From assembly GCA_040904925.1 (NCBI GenBank), contig JBBDSP010000029.1:1-14929 (forward strand): a stretch of DNA of 14,929 nt, written 5' to 3'. The stretch is from Gracilimonas sp040904925. GTDB lineage: Bacteria; Bacteroidota; Rhodothermia; Balneolales; Balneolaceae. Position 1 is the stretch's first letter. The number at the start of each line of letters is the position of its first letter. A model generated the notes under the pieces. That model ran no database searches. It was given only the letters and a program-made list of their open reading frames with translations, and had not been told where the DNA came from. A program made the translations under genes and the position numbers. Shown here piece by piece: positions 13,886 to 14,929 of the stretch.

Positions 13886-14527
13886 CTAGTTGATAACAGA
13901 CGTTTTATTGTGAATTTCTACGTAGCCGCCTTTTGGACCGGGTATAGAACCTGTAACCAAAAGCACATTTGAGTCTTCAAGGATCTTGGCGACGCTCAGA
14001 TTTTTAATCTTCACACGCTCGTTTCCAGACTGCCCGGCCATTCGCATTCCCTTAAATACTCTTGAAGGGTCAGAAGCATTACCGATAGCACCTGGTGCTC
14101 TCAAACGGTTATGCTGCCCGTGAGTGGCATCGCCAACTCCGGCAAAATTATGGCGTTTTACAACACCCGTAAATCCAGTCCCTTTAGACGTTGCTACTAC
14201 ATCAACGACATCACCAATAGTGAATACATCGCTGATATTAAGCTCGTCTCCAACAGATAATCCTTCAGGGATAAAATCTCTGAATTCCACTACCTGATGT
14301 TTGGCAGAAACGCCTGCCTTATCAAAGTGACCTTTTACGGCTTTACTTACATTCTTTTCTTTGCGATCAAAAGCAGCAAGCTGTACAGCGGTATAACCAT
14401 CTGTATCTTCTGTTTTGATCTGGGTAATAGCACAAGGTTCAATTTCAATAACGGTTACCGGAATATTCCGTCCCGCGTTATCAAACACGCTTGTCATACC
14501 AACTTTTTTTCCTATCAAACCACTCAT
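13886..14527 (-). CDS. rplC: 50S ribosomal protein L3
   Basis: L3 is an early assembly protein that binds 23S rRNA near the peptidyl transferase centre and the factor-binding site. The 213 residues are of normal length. It begins MSGLIGKKVGMTSVF, and the internal loop GQHNRLRAPGAIGN (about 137-150) followed by VFKGMRMAGQSGNERV (158-172) is the region that reaches the catalytic centre. The residue that aligns with E. coli Gln150, the PrmB methylation target, appears to be Asn150 here. The ATG has an AAGGA site 10 bases upstream that abuts the rpsJ stop. The gene ends in TAG, one of the few non-TAA stops in the cluster, only 2 bases before rplD. Confidence 0.98.
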   Translation of the reverse strand: MSGLIGKKVGMTSVFDNAGRNIPVTVIEIEPCAITQIKTEDTDGYTAVQLAAFDRKEKNVSKAVKGHFDKAGVSAKHQVVEFRDFIPEGLSVGDELNISDVFTIGDVVDVVATSKGTGFTGVVKRHNFAGVGDATHGQHNRLRAPGAIGNASDPSRVFKGMRMAGQSGNERVKIKNLSVAKILEDSNVLLVTGSIPGPKGGYVEIHNKTSVIN

Positions 14528-14542
14528 CGTGTTCGGGTCCTT

Positions 14543-14854
14543 TTAAACTTTAATTTCTACATCAACGCCGGAAGGCAATTCCAGCTTCATCAATGCATCA
14601 ACGGTTTGTGATCCTGTTGAAAGAATATCAATGAGACGCTTATGAGATCGATACTCAAATTGTTCTCGTGATTTCTTATCAACAAATACGGATTTATTCA
14701 CCGTAATGATGCTTTTACGAGTGGGCAGCGGGATTGGTCCCGATACTACCGCACCAGTAGATTTCACAGTCTGAATAATCTTTTCAGCTGATTTGTCGAT
14801 CAAATTATGATCGTATGACTTCAATTTGATTCTGATTTTCTGTTGTGTTGCCAC
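14543..14854 (-). CDS. rpsJ: 30S ribosomal protein S10
   Basis: S10 is a head protein of the small subunit; in other bacteria it also acts with NusB in antitermination. The 103 residues match the usual length. The conserved IRIKLKSYDHNLID lies near residues 7-20 and the loop GPIPLPTRK at 39-47. The start is GTG at 14854: the family's N-terminus begins here, there is no nearby in-frame ATG, and a good AAGGAT binding site sits 7 bases upstream. It follows tuf by 10 bases and precedes rplC by 15, so it is the first gene of the S10 block but has no leader of its own. The long leader through which L4 regulates this operon in E. coli is therefore absent. Confidence 0.97.
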   Translation of the reverse strand: MATQQKIRIKLKSYDHNLIDKSAEKIIQTVKSTGAVVSGPIPLPTRKSIITVNKSVFVDKKSREQFEYRSHKRLIDILSTGSQTVDALMKLELPSGVDVEIKV

Positions 14855-14860
14855 GATCAG

Positions 14861-14866
14861 ATCCTT
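14861..14866 (-). promoter_or_regulatory. Ribosome binding site of rpsJ, overlapping the tuf stop codon
   Basis: On the minus strand the tuf stop TAA runs straight into GGAT, giving AAGGAT 7 bases before the GTG start of rpsJ. This supports the GTG start and suggests that ribosomes finishing tuf can reinitiate on rpsJ. Confidence 0.7.
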
Positions 14867-14929
14867 AGTCTAAGATTTTAGTTACCACTCCGGCGCCCAC
14901 TGTACGGCCACCTTCGCGTATCGCAAAGC
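14865..14929 (-). CDS. tuf: Elongation factor Tu, C-terminal end (partial)
   Basis: Only the last 20 codons and the TAA stop are inside the window; the rest lies beyond the right edge. The visible residues read FAIREGGRTVGAGVVTKILD, the signature end of domain 3 of EF-Tu, the GTPase that delivers aminoacyl-tRNA to the ribosomal A site. The stop codon is 10 bases before the rpsJ start, and its last two bases are part of the rpsJ ribosome binding site, so the two genes are almost certainly co-transcribed and probably translationally coupled. A tuf gene directly before rpsJ is a known str/S10 junction arrangement in several phyla. Identity is secure. Whether this is the only tuf copy cannot be seen. 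Confidence 0.93.
   Translation of the reverse strand, partial: FAIREGGRTVGAGVVTKILD

Noticed and set aside
245..14929. CRISPR array, mobile element, tRNA or defence system inside the cluster
   Set aside because: Genes are packed end to end with recognised ribosomal functions; no direct-repeat arrays, transposase motifs or cloverleaf sequences are seen.

Overview
The window is almost wholly the universal ribosomal-protein super-operon (S10, spc and alpha clusters joined), read from the minus strand, so transcription runs from high to low coordinates. It opens with the last 20 codons of tuf (EF-Tu) at the right edge. It then runs through rpsJ-rplC-rplD-rplW-rplB-rpsS-rplV-rpsC-rplP-rpmC-rpsQ (S10 block), rplN-rplX-rplE-rpsN-rpsH-rplF-rplR-rpsE-rplO-secY (spc block), map-infA-rpmJ, and rpsM-rpsK-rpsD-rpoA-rplQ (alpha block). 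That is 29 complete genes plus the tuf fragment. No gap between genes exceeds 24 bases, several neighbours overlap or nearly touch, and no internal promoter or long leader is visible. The whole stretch is best read as one transcription unit whose promoter lies upstream of tuf, outside the window. It appears to end in a hairpin that overlaps the rplQ stop codon.

The gene order points to the Bacteroidota/FCB group: secY followed by map-infA-rpmJ with no adk, and tuf directly before rpsJ. So do the proteins: long cysteine-poor S14, cysteine-free S4 and a zinc-ligand-depleted L36. Unlike classical Bacteroidia and Flavobacteriia, many junctions here carry a recognisable AAGGA Shine-Dalgarno element. 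With the AT-leaning composition this suggests a deep-branching lineage such as Balneolota/Rhodothermota. That placement is inference from context, not from a search.

Functionally the genes supply 30S proteins (S3, S4, S5, S8, S10, S11, S13, S14, S17, S19), 50S proteins (L2-L6, L14-L18, L22-L24, L29, L36), initiation factor IF-1, the SecY translocon channel, methionine aminopeptidase and the RNA polymerase alpha subunit. Translation, nascent-chain processing, export and transcription are thus co-expressed.

The core is ordinary and I see no new biological system. The points worth a second look are: no rpmD (L30) between rpsE and rplO; a TTG start for rpsC and a GTG start for rpsJ; a long acidic tail on L17 and an Arg/Ser/Gly tail on S3; stop codons fused to ribosome binding sites at several junctions; and the 244-base gene-free left end, which holds a terminator-like nested hairpin, an inverted repeat and a Bacteroidota-style promoter candidate for a gene off the left edge.
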